Positions 1-11,410 of a stretch of 64,000 bases of DNA are shown in pieces. The translations under genes were made by a program, and so were the position numbers. The notes under the pieces are model-generated. The model was given only the letters and a program-made list of their open reading frames with translations. It was not told where the DNA came from and did not search any database. Position 1 is the first letter of the stretch. The number at the start of each line of letters is the position of its first letter. The DNA is from Palaemon carinicauda. Lineage: Eukaryota; Arthropoda; Malacostraca; Decapoda; Palaemonidae. The DNA is taken from assembly GCF_036898095.1 (NCBI RefSeq), contig NC_090746.1:51105569-51169568 (forward strand), given 5' to 3'.

Positions 1-1395
1 TATATTATTATTATGTTATTATGATATTATCCTACGTATCATAGTTTTGAACTTAGGTTGGCTGGCTGCTCGCCTTCGGGCGCTTCCTAGTTGGTTTACT
101 ATCGTGTTATAGCGTTTTTACCCAGTGTTTTTTATCTTTACCACCTAGTTGTTTTTGCTTTAGTTTGAGTGGGACTCTCGCGAGGCAGTTTTAGTTTGAA
201 TTATTTGTGTTATCCTACCGATCGGCATCTACCCGATGTAGTGTTATGTTGGCCCCCCTGTCCAGCTCGGTACTTACCCGCGCTGGAGGGCTCAGCTCGT
301 TATTCTCCTGCCTTTTCCCCTGCGTCCCTCTCTTACTATTTTATTTTTAGCTTTGCATGCCTTAACCTAGTTCATTGTGTCACATTATTGTAATTTATTC
401 ATTTATCCGTTTATGATCATTCCGTTATTATTTTTGTGGTTCGTCGGCCAGGTTGGTACTCCTGGCCTCCCTTCATCCCACGGGATCGCCTCGAGCTCCC
501 TCATTGGCTTGTTCTCGCTGCCTCCTCCCTCTCCACCCTTCGGGGTATGCCCCCCCCTACCCCATCCCCACTCCAGGGATACCTTTCATCTCTCTGAGAC
601 TTTGGAGTCAGCTGTTTTGCCTTACGGGTCAAGTCCTCTCGTTCCCCAGTTACCCTCCCCCCCTCCCGGGGTACCTACTGACTCCTTTCCCCCAGTTGGA
701 GCCGAGAACAACTAGCGAGGCTTTTTATCTTGTACGCTCACTCCCTGCCCTTTCTTAGCCGTTTTTTCTCCGCCGCTCTGATTGGCCATCGATCGGTTGG
801 GGAGATCTCGGCTATATTTTGGGTTTTTCCAGCATGATTCCCCCCGTGACGTTCCGCACCCCACGGAACCCAGTCGATAGGATTCCCCCTGTGACGTTTC
901 GCACCCCACGGAACCCACACGATGGTAGCCCCATTTTTTATTAGCGAGGAATTCTGCAAGTTTTTATCTTTCGAGCTTTGTCGAGTTTGGGTTTTTTGCT
1001 TTTGTTAAGGTCCTTGTGACTGGCGGTGAGTCTCTGGCTCTCCCCCTCCCCCCCTTCCCCTTTTTGACTCGCCTACCCCGGTAGGCTAGCGGTGACCCCT
1101 GGGTCTACCTCAGTTGTCTCCCTGGAGCCAACGGTATAACCATTGCCTATTATTATATTATTGTATTCTATACTCATTCTCGACGATGCTCTTTTTGAAT
1201 GATCATAGCTATATACGGATTTGATTTATTTGCATTTTACCTTTGCTAAGTGTTTTCTACCGATTACATTAACGGTTTATAATGTTATCTAGTCCTAGCC
1301 CGGCTGTTGCCGGTTTATTTTTAGTACCCGGAACCCCCGGGCTCCCCTTGGGATCCTTACCTACTATGAGATACTTATGTATCTTTATTTTACAG
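1..1395 (+). other. Non-coding leader upstream of a diverged gag remnant
   Basis: No convincing coding region is visible; the open frames are short, overlapping and low in information. The stretch is C/T-rich on the plus strand and ends in a pyrimidine tract and TTTTACAG at 1388-1395, a good splice acceptor for the gag-like exon that follows. By position it matches the long non-coding leaders upstream of gag in the DIRS-type copies further right, so I read it as the leader of a related element. The element's left end is not recognisable and may lie outside the window. Confidence 0.4.
836..925. repeat. 45-bp tandem duplication
   Basis: Two adjacent copies (836-880 and 881-925) both begin GATTCCCCC and share GCACCCCACGGAACCCA near the end. 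They differ at a few positions. Short duplication inside the leader; no function assigned. Confidence 0.8.
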
Positions 1396-2693
1396 GTGGT
1401 CCGCTGTAAGATGACAGCCTGTGCGGCCGTATTTCAACAAGCGTGCGGCCACGACGTGTGTAGGTCGCACGCCCACTGTGCTGTCCTAGTGGACGACTTG
1501 ACCGTCTGGCACCCGGACAACTGTGAAGTCTGCTACAAGCTGGTCTCAACGCTCACCTCGGACTCGGTAAGTGTTCCTGCCGTTACTATCTAGATTTTCT
1601 TAGTTTTAATCTTTGGCATTTCCTGTTATTTCCATTGTATCCTCTGATCGAATGACCCTGTTTATCACGACCTACATGTTTACACTTCCTCCGCCGAAGT
1701 CACTTGCCACTAGTAACGGTCTATTTTCTTTCAGAACTCCCAGTCTTCTAAGACCTCGGCCCTGGCGACCCTTAAGGTCTGGGTCGGCGGGTTCGCCCGC
1801 AACATTAAGGCCACGAAACCTTACGTGCTGTCCGAGGAGTGGTGCAACCTGATCTACCCCAATGCTAAGACCTCGGCTGCGGTCCCTAAGGATGTGGCAG
1901 ACCCCATCATAGCCAAAATCAATGAAGTCTTGCTCTTATCTGAAGACCAGGAGGTGATGGGTGAAGCCATAGTGGAGGACGTCATGGCCATTAACCTCGA
2001 CATAGAGCCTATGGCTCTCTCCTGGGCTAAGATCCTTTTCCTTAGCCCGTCTTTCTCTTCTTCATCTACTCATTCTTCTTTTCAGGGCTTCCCGGGGAAA
2101 CACGGGAATGATATCAGGCCTCGTCCGGTTACCCCGAAAATTAAGGTTCAACGCAGGCCTTTGCTGAAGACACGTAAGTCTTCCAAATCCCCGAAGTCTG
2201 TCAAGACTTCCTCTTTTAGTGTCCCCAAAAACTCAGCTATCGCATCTTCTTCTTCTCATGGGTCGAGAACGAAGACAGCCTCCACAACCACCCCGGTGGC
2301 TCCCTTTGACCCGGACGCTTTTTCCAACGAGCTACTAACTCAGATCGGTTCCATGATGACGTCCCTCACTGAGAGGATGCAGAACCAAGAGAGTCTCGTG
2401 GAGAGCCTCATGCGTTCGGGACTGCCGCAACAACAGCAGTACGCCATCCCGGACGCCTCCAAGCTCCCGGAGTTCACCAAAAACAACCCATGGAGAATGG
2501 CTCTGCACTCTCCTTTCAAAGATGGCATGCTGACCATCGAGGGATGTGGCACCCGGCCTATCGAGGACTTTGAGTTCTACCCGCCGGGTCTCCAATTCCC
2601 CTTCCCCGGTTTTGCTCGTTTGACCGAGGAAGCTCTCGTTACGCTAGATAAAGTTCCCAAGGAGACTGTGATCTACCCGAAGGAACAGAAACA
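1396..2693 (+). pseudogene. Diverged DIRS-type gag, two exons, truncated at 3' end
   Basis: Reading starts after a splice acceptor at 1394-1395. Exon 1396-1566 encodes 57 residues with a Cys/His pattern (C-x4-C, GHDVCRSHAHC, then W-H-P-D-N-C-E-V-C). It lines up with the N-termini of the gag ORFs of copies A-C (GH-x-CRTHA, W-D-P-x-x-C-x-V-C), probably a zinc-binding fold. After a phase-0 intron the second exon continues from 1735 with LKVWVGGFARN, matching LRRWVRGFQKN of copy A, then a basic/Ser-rich linker and a C-terminal domain with NPWRMA and IEDFEFYP, matching NPWRYAEHMP and LEEVEFFPNF of the other gags. The frame stays open until about 2693, where the terminal repeat of copy A interrupts it; the last apparent residues belong to that repeat. 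Likely role: nucleocapsid-like protein of a separate DIRS lineage. Confidence 0.72.
1567..1734 (+). other. Spliceosomal intron inside the gag remnant
   Basis: The donor GTAAGT begins at 1567 and the acceptor TTTCTTTCAG ends at 1734, giving a 168-bp intron. The upstream exon is exactly 57 codons, so the intron is phase 0, and joining the exons gives a gag reading that aligns with copies A-C across the junction. Those copies have no intron here. Confidence 0.7.
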
Positions 2694-3073
2694 GATTTTG
2701 AGCGAAGCGAAAAATCTATTTTTGGGTGAGATGGCCATGTCGTCCTGATGGAAGGTTCCTTCAGTAGCTTCCTTTGGATATATATAACTACTAAAATATT
2801 CCCGGCGAATTAAACTAAAGGTTTTCACAGAATTCTAACTTCTGGAGCGAGTATTCTAAGGGTTATCCCTTTAGAATATCGTATATCAACAGGGGACGCA
2901 TGCATTAACACATCACATGGCCATCTGCACCCCACCTAGCGTTTACGCTTCGAGGGGGAGATGTGGCGAGGGAATGTGGGAGGTAACTGAGGTGCCGTTC
3001 CAAAGCTACTCTCCCTTCGTCACTGATAGGATACTCGCAGCTGCGTGACGTCATGTCCGCCCGCTTCATTCCG
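2694..3073 (-). repeat. Right inverted terminal repeat of copy A
   Basis: About 380 bp, near-identical in inverted orientation to 21496-21848. It is about 27 bp longer at the outer end: a cap containing TTTTGAGCGAAGCG precedes the shared TTTTTGGG. Then comes CCATGTCGTCCTGATGG, the terminal motif of the whole family. It abuts the gag remnant directly on its left. Confidence 0.8.
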
Positions 3074-3151
3074 TTCTAGCTATAACCAGCCTCCGCGATA
3101 CAGTACAGCAGGGAGGGGTCTAGTAGGCTGAACTGGAACAGTTGGGTAGGT

Positions 3152-3236
3152 CCATCAGGACGACATGGCCATCTCACCCAAAAATAGATTTTTCCCTTCG
3201 CTCAAAACCCTTTTTTTGGGCTCAAGCCTGATGGAA
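3152..3236 (-). repeat. Internal complementary region (ICR) of copy A
   Basis: A palindromic junction that joins, back to back, the complement of the right end (cap type, CATCTCACCCAAAAA) and of the left end (TTTTTGGGCTCAAGCC). In this copy the left-type half lacks eight bases before CTGATGG. In the DIRS model such a region templates circle closure during replication. Confidence 0.7.
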
Positions 3237-4003
3237 GTGTACCAGAGAATTAATGTATCGTGGATTTGTTTCCAATTTAAGTGTCTGGTACTCCGAATAA
3301 ACGTTCCATGGTCTGGTGACCAAGAGACCGTGACATCTCCGTTAAATGTCACTACCAGAGGCATTACAATGACCTGGCGTCCCGCCCCCCTGGCGAGGAA
3401 GGTCCTAGTAGGACAAGAGGAACATCTCGAAGTAATCTGACGAAGAAAGACTTACCTGGATAAGAAATCGTGCCGGTCTCAAGACAGAACAGAAGGGTAA
3501 GTATTTGTGTAGGAACAAATTTATAACATTAGGTGAGTACATAAGAGATAGTAGGTATACTAATCATAATAACTCTAGAATAGGTTCAGTAAAACGCGAA
3601 CAGCAATATATTTTCATATAAAAATAGGAGCGAAAGAGACGCATGTTGTAAATAAAATAAATATTTTATTTGAATTTTGCATGGAAATATGAAAATTTGT
3701 GTACAATAATAAAATACATTAATAGACATAGATACGGTAAAAGCTGGTGGTGCAGAATCTGAAAGGGAAACAATCATTTCTGTAATCACTAGTTCCCGAG
3801 GAACGTCAGTCTTTTAAGTCAAGATACACTTTATGTTCGAGAACATGTGGCACACGTGTACGAATCTATGTCGTTTCACCTTGGTAAAGGACAGTCCATT
3901 AGTGACACTAAGTGTCCCTTGAAATCACTATGTATCGCACTAGGGTCAACACAGGCACCCGTTTGAGTTAAAGTCCTGAGAAAACTCACTGTCCTACGCA
4001 GCA
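3237..4003 (-). other. 3' UTR of copy A
   Basis: Non-coding. Homologous to 12907-13666 (copy B) and, reversed, to 29255-30024 (copy C), including the block around the polyC/polyG run. No gene is seen. Confidence 0.65.
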
Positions 4004-5221
4004 CTAAACAGCAGGTTTCATCACGCTACCTGCTGCCACCACGAATCTCTTAACTTCTTGCAACTGCTTCGAATAATGTTTGAAAAACACTCTAGGGGAC
4101 TCCCAGCCTGTGAAGGATTGGAGGCTTTCGAAGTCCATTCTTTGGAAGAAATTTAGGGAAGAGGCGACTTTCCTGGGATCGTGACCTGCGGGTGTACTGT
4201 CAGGATCCGCTCTGCGAATAAAGTAGGTGATTTTCGCTCTAAGTTGTTTTAGTGACACGTCGCTGCCCGACGTTTCTCCTTTGAAAAGCTGTCCTCCACC
4301 AAAGTCTGAAGTTCTTCAAAGATAGACCTTAAGACTCTCCACAGGGCACAGAGAGACATCTTCCTTCAGAGGGCAGATTCTCCAAGGGCCCCATCTTTTG
4401 GTGGGAAGTTCATTTGTAGCGAGAAACGTGGGGTCGGGGAAGAGGGTAAGTTCCCCCATGTCGGCGAACTGTATCTGGCCCTCTTCTCTTGATAATGCCA
4501 CTATTTCACTGACTCTGGCTCCCGAGGCGAGAGCAAAAAGGAAGATTACTTTCTGAGTCAAGTCCTTCAGAGGACAGGAATCATTGTCCAGGCTAGAGGC
4601 GAAATGAAGCACCTTATCCAGGGACCAGGTGATGGGTTTCGGTGGAGGTGCTGGACGGAGTCTAGTGCACGCCTTCGGTAGTTTATTAAAGATCTCGTTG
4701 GATAAATCTATTTGGAAGGCGTATAGGAGTGGTCTGGTCAAGGCCGATTTGCAAGTGGAAATCGTGTTGGCTGCCAAGCCTTGTCCATGAAGGTGAATAA
4801 AGAAGGACATGCAAAAATCTATGGAGATTTCCGAAGGATTTTTTGCCTTGATGAAGGATACCCACTTCTTCCAGGATGATTCATATTGTCTTCTGGTAGA
4901 CTTTGTTTTATATTCCTCTAGGAAGTCTAAGCTTTTCTTCGAGATCCTGAACCTTTTCCTCATGGCTAGGGAGAGAAAATCATGAGATGAAGATCCTTGA
5001 CTTTCTTTGATGAAGCGAAGACAGTCGACTTCTGCACCTATTGTGAGAGAACTGGGCCCGGCAGAGGGATCAGTTTGGGCTGTAGCTCCAGGACTAGGGG
5101 GAACCAATTGCTCCGGGGCCACTTGGGAGCCACTAGGGCTGCTGTCCCTTTGAAGGTTCTCAATTTGGAGAGGACTTTCAGCAGAAGGTTGGGTGGAGGG
5201 AACAGGTAAATCTTGGACCAT
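4004..5221 (-). pseudogene. Tyrosine recombinase of copy A, one nonsense codon
   Basis: About 405 codons from MVQDLPVP. A poorly conserved N-terminal linker is followed by a core-binding helix region (RRQYESSWKKWVSF) and the catalytic domain. Box I Arg is present in ASGARVSEIVAL, the HxxR motif in HDPRKVASS, and the nucleophilic Tyr lies in VFFKHYSKQ. Such enzymes integrate the circular DNA product without a target-site duplication. A single in-frame TGA at 4316-4318 (an Arg codon in copies B and C) splits the frame before the HxxR box. Its start overlaps the end of the RT frame. Inactive as read unless suppressed. Confidence 0.85.
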
Positions 5222-6838
5222 CTGTTCCAGTCCAGGGACATGGCGTCCACTGCTTCCGCTTTGGGGTCCTCGTAAGGGGCCACATATCGAGGAAGTTGCT
5301 TGTTGTCGCTCATCGCGAAGAGGTCGATCTGTAGTTCCGGGACTTGACGAGAGATGAAGGAGAATGATCTTGCGTCAAGGGACCATTCCGACTCTATGGG
5401 GTTTGTCCTCGATAGAGCGTCTGCCGTCACTTTGCGGAATCCTTGTAGGTGAACTGCAGACAGGTGCCACTTCTTCCTGTCTGCTAGGCGGAAGATGGGT
5501 AGTAACACCTGATTTAGGTGGGGGCGATCTTGAGCCCTGACAATTGAGACATCTGACTACCACCGAGCTGTCCAGAGTTAGACGGATGTGTATCGAAGGA
5601 CGCGGGGATAATTTCTTCAGGGTGAGAAGAACCGCCATGGCCTCCAAGATGTTGATGTGAAACGTCTTGAATAGGGGAGACCATGTTCCTTGAACTTGTC
5701 GTTGGTGGGAGTGGCCCCCCCAACCCTCCAGAGAAGCGTCCGTGTGGATGTTGAGCGATGGAGGTGGAGGTTGGAGAGGGATGGATCTTTTCAAGGTCCT
5801 TGCTTCTGACCACGGGCTGAGCAGGGAGCGAAGCCTGTTTGGTAGGGGTCTCTTGAGGTCTCTTCGAGCGATGGATGCGTTTCGTCTCCAGACTCCTGAT
5901 GCATCCTTTAGCTGTGCTCGTAGCACTGGGTTTGTCACTGAGGCGAACTGTAGTGAGACGAGAACTTGCTCTTGCTGTCGTCTTGAGATCCGTTTGGATT
6001 TGAGAAGTCTTCTGACAGACCCTGCTATTTCTTTCCTTTTCTTTAATGGAATAGAAAGGCGGTGTGACTGAAGGTCCCAATGGATTCCTAACCATTGGAA
6101 CTTCTGAGCTGGAGCGAGGCGAGACTTCTTGGTGTTTATCTTGGAAGCCAGATGTTCCAGGAATTGGGTTACTTTGCTGCAAGCTGTCAAACACCTTTCT
6201 GGCGAAGTTGACCAGACTAGCCAGTCGTTGAGGTAGGCCATCACTTGGACGCCCAGAAGGCGTAGCTGGTGGACGATCGTGTCTGTTAGCTTGGTGAAGA
6301 TTCTCGGAGCCACGTTGAGCCCGAAGGGCATGGCTCTGAAGGCGTAGCTTCTTCGATTGAGCCGGAATCCTAGGTAGGAGGAAGCGTGGTGGTTCATTGG
6401 CATGTGCCAGTAGGCATCCGCCAGGTCTATTGAGACCGTGTAGGCCTCGCGAGGCAGTAGGGCTCATATTTGTTGAAGAGTCAGCATCTTGAATTTGTTG
6501 TTCACAATGAACTTGTTGAGGGGGGACAAGTCGAGAATGACTCTGAGTTTGTCTGAGTCCTTCTTGGGAACACAAAACAGTTTTCCCTGGAACCTGGTTG
6601 ACTTTACCCTCTTGATCACCTTCTTGTTCAAGAGTTCTAGGACATATTCTTCCAAGAGGGAGGTTGACTGTTGGAAGAATTGCTGGAAGGTTGGAAGTGG
6701 TTGCGTCCAGCTCCAACCTAGTCCCTTCTTGATGATGCTGTGTGCCCAAGGATCGAAGGTCCAGCGATCCTGAAAGAGGCGGAGTCTTCCTCGCAACGGA
6801 AGCACTTCATTGCTTCTGGCTTCCCGAGGACTTGCCAC
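5038..6838 (-). pseudogene. Reverse transcriptase/RNase H of copy A, broken
   Basis: RT begins around LFQDRWTFDPWAH, with palm motifs VILDLSPLNKF, SIDLADAYWH, and MAYLNDWLVW at the catalytic box. The usual YxDD reads YLND here (CTC AAC GAC), so a metal-binding Asp is Asn. RNase H follows (HTDASLEGWGGH, NILEAMAVL, LTLDSSVVV, then VTADALSR), keeping its acidic residues. An in-frame TGA at 6464-6466 and a frameshift near 5510-5520 break the frame. The start overlaps the end of gag in another frame, so translation would need frameshifting or internal initiation. It would copy the element RNA in intact relatives; this copy is dead by three independent lesions. Confidence 0.85.
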
Positions 6839-8747
6839 CTCGGCCGCTAGCTCCCCTTCCTCCTCTGCCCCTGGAGGGGCGGCGCGAGGAGTCTCTGCCT
6901 GAGCCTCTACCTCTGGGACAAAAGGTAGTTGACTGACGCTCGTAAGCAGGGGTAAAGGCCGGTGATTGTGACACCACCCGCTGGGGGACTAACTGAAAGG
7001 TCTGTTGCCGTTGAGAGACCACTTGGGGAGTAGCGGGAGCCGGAAACTGGCGTTTGGGTTGACGCTGCTGGGGTCTTGGTTTGGAGGATTTGGAAGATTT
7101 CCACTTAGGCTGAGGGCCTTCGTCCTGGGAGGATTTCCTCTTTTGCGACATGCCCCATTTGTTGAGAAGGTTCCAATTCTCAGAGGCGGTCTTTTCGACA
7201 ATCTATTTTACCAAGTCAGAGGGAAAGAGATGTTTACCCCAGATGTTGGAGGAGATGAGTTTCCGGGGTTCGTGTTTCATTGCCGCGTTGGCAAACACGA
7301 ACTCTCTGCAGGTTCTTCTGGACCTGATGAAGCTGTACAGATCCTTCATCACAGTCACTAGGTGGGTTTTTGCCAGAACCATATAGAGGTCTGGGACCCT
7401 AACGTCCGCAGCCATGACCTCAAGCTGAATCTGGTGATACAGGGAGGCAGCCAGTCTCTCCTTGGTCTCTTGCTCCCGACGAAGAAGGTGGTCATTCAAT
7501 TTCGGGAGGTCCTCGTTAAACTGACGTCCAGCTACGTCAGGGTCCAGCTTCCCAACCGTGAAGGTGTACTGGATATCTTTCCAGAACTTGTCGTCGGGGG
7601 GAAGGGCGAGGGAGAGGGGCCTACACTCCTCCAAGGTAGGACAGGGTTTTCCTTCTTTCACCGCCTTCATGACCGCATGAAAGGCTTTTTCCACAAAGGG
7701 GAAGGAAGCGGAAGAAAGAGCAAGAAAAGACGGGTGCTTCTTGCTTAGAGCTGGCATTTTCGAATTAGTAAAGCCGCGGCTCTTCAGGCATGCCAGTAAA
7801 GCTTGGGCCTTTGAGTGATCGAACACGATCACCTCCTTGGGCTCAGTCTCTTCCTTGGAAGCTGGTTCGGTCTCAAGTCGGACGTAACAGTCCGGGTAAG
7901 CTTCGAAGTTCGGGAAGAATTCCACTTCTTCCAGGAGGATAGACCCTAGCTTGTCGTTTATGAAAATCTTGCCAGTTGTGATTGGCATATGCTCGGCGTA
8001 CCTCCAGGGGTTAGACTCTGAGCAGGAAGGAAGATCCTTAACCGAGATCATCTTCGGTTGCCTCAATTCAAAGAAACGGCTTGTAATCTGGGCGGAATGC
8101 TTACTAAGCCTCTCGTCCATTAAGGCCACCAATACCCGGATGGCATCTTCGATGGCAGGCAGCATGGGCTGCGGTGCGGCGGAAGTAGAGGGGACTGGCT
8201 TCTCGGTCACTACAGGAGCTGCCGGAGGTGGAGGGGCGGCCTTGCCCTCCGAATCAGGGTACTCCACCTGATCCTCTTCTTCCTCTGGATCCTCACCCAT
8301 GAGGGTCCTCTCTGTGTCGTCGGACACGTCCGACATCTTCTCCACCTCGTCTAGACTACACTTGCTAAGCGTAGTCTTGATGTCCGGGTCAACGGGCACT
8401 TGAACCAAAGGGATCTGATCCTGGGGGATCACAGAATCTGCCGTCGCTTTCGGAAAAAGGATGGCCCTCATCTTCTCGTTGGGGAGATACGGTCCGGCAG
8501 CGTTTTTCTGGAAACCGCGCACCCACCTGCGCAGTTTCTCTCGAGCATTGTGCCTGGCTTCTAAGAACGGGGGGTTGTCAAATCCCTCGTCAAGGAGGCC
8601 TTTGCAGACTGGGCAGGAGACTGGATCCCAGTATTTGAGGTTGCCCTTCTTTGCTGTACGGGGGGCGTGAGTCCGACACGCACCGTGCCCGTAAAAGTCC
8701 GGGCGGCGGACCGAGCAGAAGGGGCTTTCACATTTCACGTACTCCTC
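6807..8747 (-). pseudogene. gag of copy A, one nonsense codon
   Basis: About 646 codons in one frame, with one in-frame TAG at 7203-7205. N-terminus: a Cys/His module (C-x4-C, RRPDFYGHG, CRTHA, YWDPVSCPVC), probably zinc binding. Middle: an acidic stretch (EDPEEEEDQVEYPDSEG), a Pro/Ala linker, then a conserved domain with NPWRYAEHMPITTGKIF and EVEFFPNF. C-terminus: basic RGRGSGRDSSRRPSRGRGG, a likely nucleic-acid-binding tail. The exon opens at a position that is a splice acceptor in copies B and C (TTTTACAG), but here it reads TTTTACAA, so the acceptor is lost. The true start codon is unclear: the first Met in frame lies in the putative intron, at 8787-8789. Confidence 0.75.
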
Positions 8748-9556
8748 TTGTAAAAGAAAGAGAACATGAGTACATGGAAATAGAATCATGACTTACATTA
8801 CTCTTGAATTAAGATTCCTTAATCTAATTCTTAAACTTAGAATTGTGTTATGTGAGCTCCGGATAGGTGAGCTAGAAAAGAAGTAGGAAGACACATACTT
8901 GTGAATCTCGTCCAGCCAGGTACCGCGACCTTTTCTGCTGGCAATTCCTTAGAACCTGAGGTTATAGGAGAGGGAATGGTATCCCTATGGGGAAGCCAGA
9001 CTAAGCTTCCTTATAAAGGAATTGTCTGCAGGGTAGAGAAGGTCTGAGATCACTCAGAACTTAGATAAAGGAGGGGAAATAGGATAAACCCCTCAATATT
9101 TGGGAATGTCCCGGTAAGAGACTGTACTGAAAAGCACAGAGTATGCTGGAAACATTGTATGGTACACTCATACAGCTCAGACACTGTCTTTAGGGTATGA
9201 AACAGCAAAGATCAGTCTAGCTATATGGATGTATAGGTCGACTGCCGGCACGGGGCCGGCAGCCGGGGGGAAGGGGTGCTTGTCCCTGGAAGCCGCAGTG
9301 CGTTGCCGGCAAGCCGGAGGCCTGGTCCGGCGGGGTGAATCCGTCAAGGCTATGCACTGAGTAGCAGAGAGGTAGGAAACACTTATAGGGGCGACTGCCG
9401 GCATGGCGGCAGGTCGCCGGCGATGGTGAACCTACTTGGGTACATAAGATGGAGGTGTCTGTGAAGCCGGCGGCAGCGGCGGCAAGGGGCGGCGGTCGCC
9501 AGCAGCGGCGGCAAGGGGCGGCGGTCGCCAGCAGCAGCGGCAGCCCCCGGCAGCCG

Positions 9557-9822
9557 GCAGCAGCGGCGGCGGCGGCCCCCGGCAGCGGCGGCGGCCCCCG
9601 GCAGCGGCGGCGGCCCCCGGCAGCGGCGGCGGCCCCCGGCAGCGGCGGCGGCCCCCGGCAGCGGCGGCGGCCCCCGGCAGCGGCGGCGGCCCCCGGCAGC
9701 GGCGGCGGCCCCCGGCAGCGGCGGCGGCCCCCGGCAGCGGCGGCGGCCTCCGGCAGCGGCGGCGGCCCCCGGCAGCGGCGGCGGCCCCCGGCAGCGGCGG
9801 CGGCCCCCGGCAGCGGCAGGGT
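9557..9822. repeat. 19-bp GC-rich minisatellite
   Basis: About 14 head-to-tail copies of a 19-base unit containing CCCCCGGCAGCGGCGGCGG, nearly invariant apart from a T substitution near 9750. Three units make 57 bases, so every frame stays open and spurious Ala/Arg/Gly-rich ORFs appear on both strands. Confidence 0.92.
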
Positions 9823-9947
9823 GTTGCCTTAGGTAAACCTGAGATAGGAAGGTCCTATGTAGTAGGAAGTTACCTGGTGTGCCGGCAGGCAGCGGTGGCC
9901 GCCGGCAGGCAGCGGTGGCCGCCGGCAGGCGGCAGTGGCTGCTGGCA

Positions 9948-9995
<48 letters not shown>

Positions 9996-9996
9996 A
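9948..9996. repeat. (GGC)n microsatellite
   Basis: About 16 uninterrupted GGC triplets in the leader of copy A, next to GCCGGCAG repeats. Confidence 0.9.
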
Positions 9997-11026
9997 GTGG
10001 ACCAGCACCATGATAGGAGAGAGAAAGAGAAGGAGGGAAGGAGGAAGGGTAATGTCCGATACCCAACCGGCTTTCCCCCGGAAGGAGTGTACTCATGATA
10101 GGGGGGGACCCTACATCCGACGGCAAGGAGCCGGCAGACGGCTGGGTGCCAAAGGTAATCCAAGGGAGGATCAGAGAACACTCTAGACAGGGGGTGGGGG
10201 GGGGAGAGGGTGATCTCCTGTTGGAAGGGCGTCCGCTAACACAACCCCATAGTTCGACTATGAGGGGGAAGTGTAGCAGAGTGGCCAACCAGGTAGGAGA
10301 GCGAGGCTAAACATACAATTCTCCCTGAGGGGGAATTGTAGGATAGCGGAAAGGGGTGTGAGGGCAAGCTGACACAAAGAATAGAGTGGGGTGAGGGGGC
10401 AGAAGGGATCGCAACCCTAAAGCTTCCAGAGGGTGGGGAAATCTGTTTTCTATAATACCCAGGTAGGAGAGAAGCGCTCTCCAACCCTAGGGTAGGTTAG
10501 CTCATAGTAGGAACAGAACTGGTGTACTGTCCTAAACTATAATAAAACAGAGACCCCCAAGGCCTAACCTAAACCAGGAGATCTCCTCCTAGATTAGGTA
10601 AGGCTGGGGATGCATATCGCTAGGCTACAGGAGGAAGGGACGAGTCCCAACCAAGAGCGGTCTAGGGGGGAGGGCTAGGCCCCCCCACCTTCAGTCTCAG
10701 TCGATACCCCAGGGGAAAGACGTTCTTTAGGGGTGGACTGGGATGAACGATAAGTACTCTGGGGTTCTGACCGAAATCCCCCCATACACTATGGGAGGGA
10801 AGAGTGAAGAACTACCTAACCTAACCTACCTGAAGTGTTTCGGGTAAGGGGCTAGGAAAAGCAAGGCTACCCAGAGGGAGATACATTAGGGTAAGGGAGA
10901 TAAGGAAGCATACAAGAGTCCCAGCGTTGGGTTAGGTATGGCCTGGTTGGCCAGGCACTGTTCCTTGTAAGGTTCCTTGAAGGCGAAAATATGTGCAACA
11001 TGGAATCCTGTATAGGTTTAAAAATG

Positions 11027-11410
11027 CCTAAATCTTCATTAAAATAACACTAGGAACACTCATATGCAGAAGTAAATATGAATACTAGGCTGCGGCCTAT
11101 GCTAGGCTGAAAGGCTAGTATGGGGTCGACTGGCTAGGAGCGCCAAAGACCACAACGGCATAAATTAACTATTCCTAAAATTGAAGATTAAATAACCTAA
11201 GATAAATTTAGTTATAAGGCTGGGAAGGCTATGCTGGCTAACTAAGCCTATATCTTCATTAACATAACAATAGGAACACATATTATATCATGCTGAAGCA
11301 AACATGAACACTAGGCTGTAGCCTATGCTAGGCTGGAAGGCTAGTATGGGGTCGGCTAACTAAGATCGCCGAAGACCCCTATCGGCATAATATAAGTTAT
11401 TCCTAATAAA
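11027..11410. repeat. Tandem duplication in the leader of copy A
   Basis: A segment of about 220 bp starting TGCCTAAATCTTCATTAA is followed at 11248 by a second copy starting CCTATATCTTCATTAAC. Both contain GGCTAGTATGGGGTCG. The second copy is cut at 11410, where the inserted block begins. Confidence 0.75.

Larger units (their letters stand above)
8748..11410 (-). other. Leader (5' UTR region) of copy A, first part
   Basis: Long non-coding stretch. On the element strand a donor-like GTATGT occurs near 8900, followed by the polypyrimidine tract before gag, so an intron of about 150 bp is likely. It contains GCCGGCA-rich sequence (9240-9950), a 19-bp minisatellite, a (GGC)n run and a tandem duplication at 11027-11410. 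The apparent frames rich in Ala, Arg, Gly or Pro are low-complexity by-products. Confidence 0.6.

Noticed and set aside
2035..2086. Second intron in the diverged gag, ending at TTCTTTTCAG (2086)
   Set aside because: No convincing donor, and the frame is open across it.
9383..10288. ORFs rich in Ala, Arg, Gly or Pro at 9.4-10.3 kb as genes
   Set aside because: Generated by the 19-bp minisatellite and (GGC)n within a non-coding leader; all frames are open.
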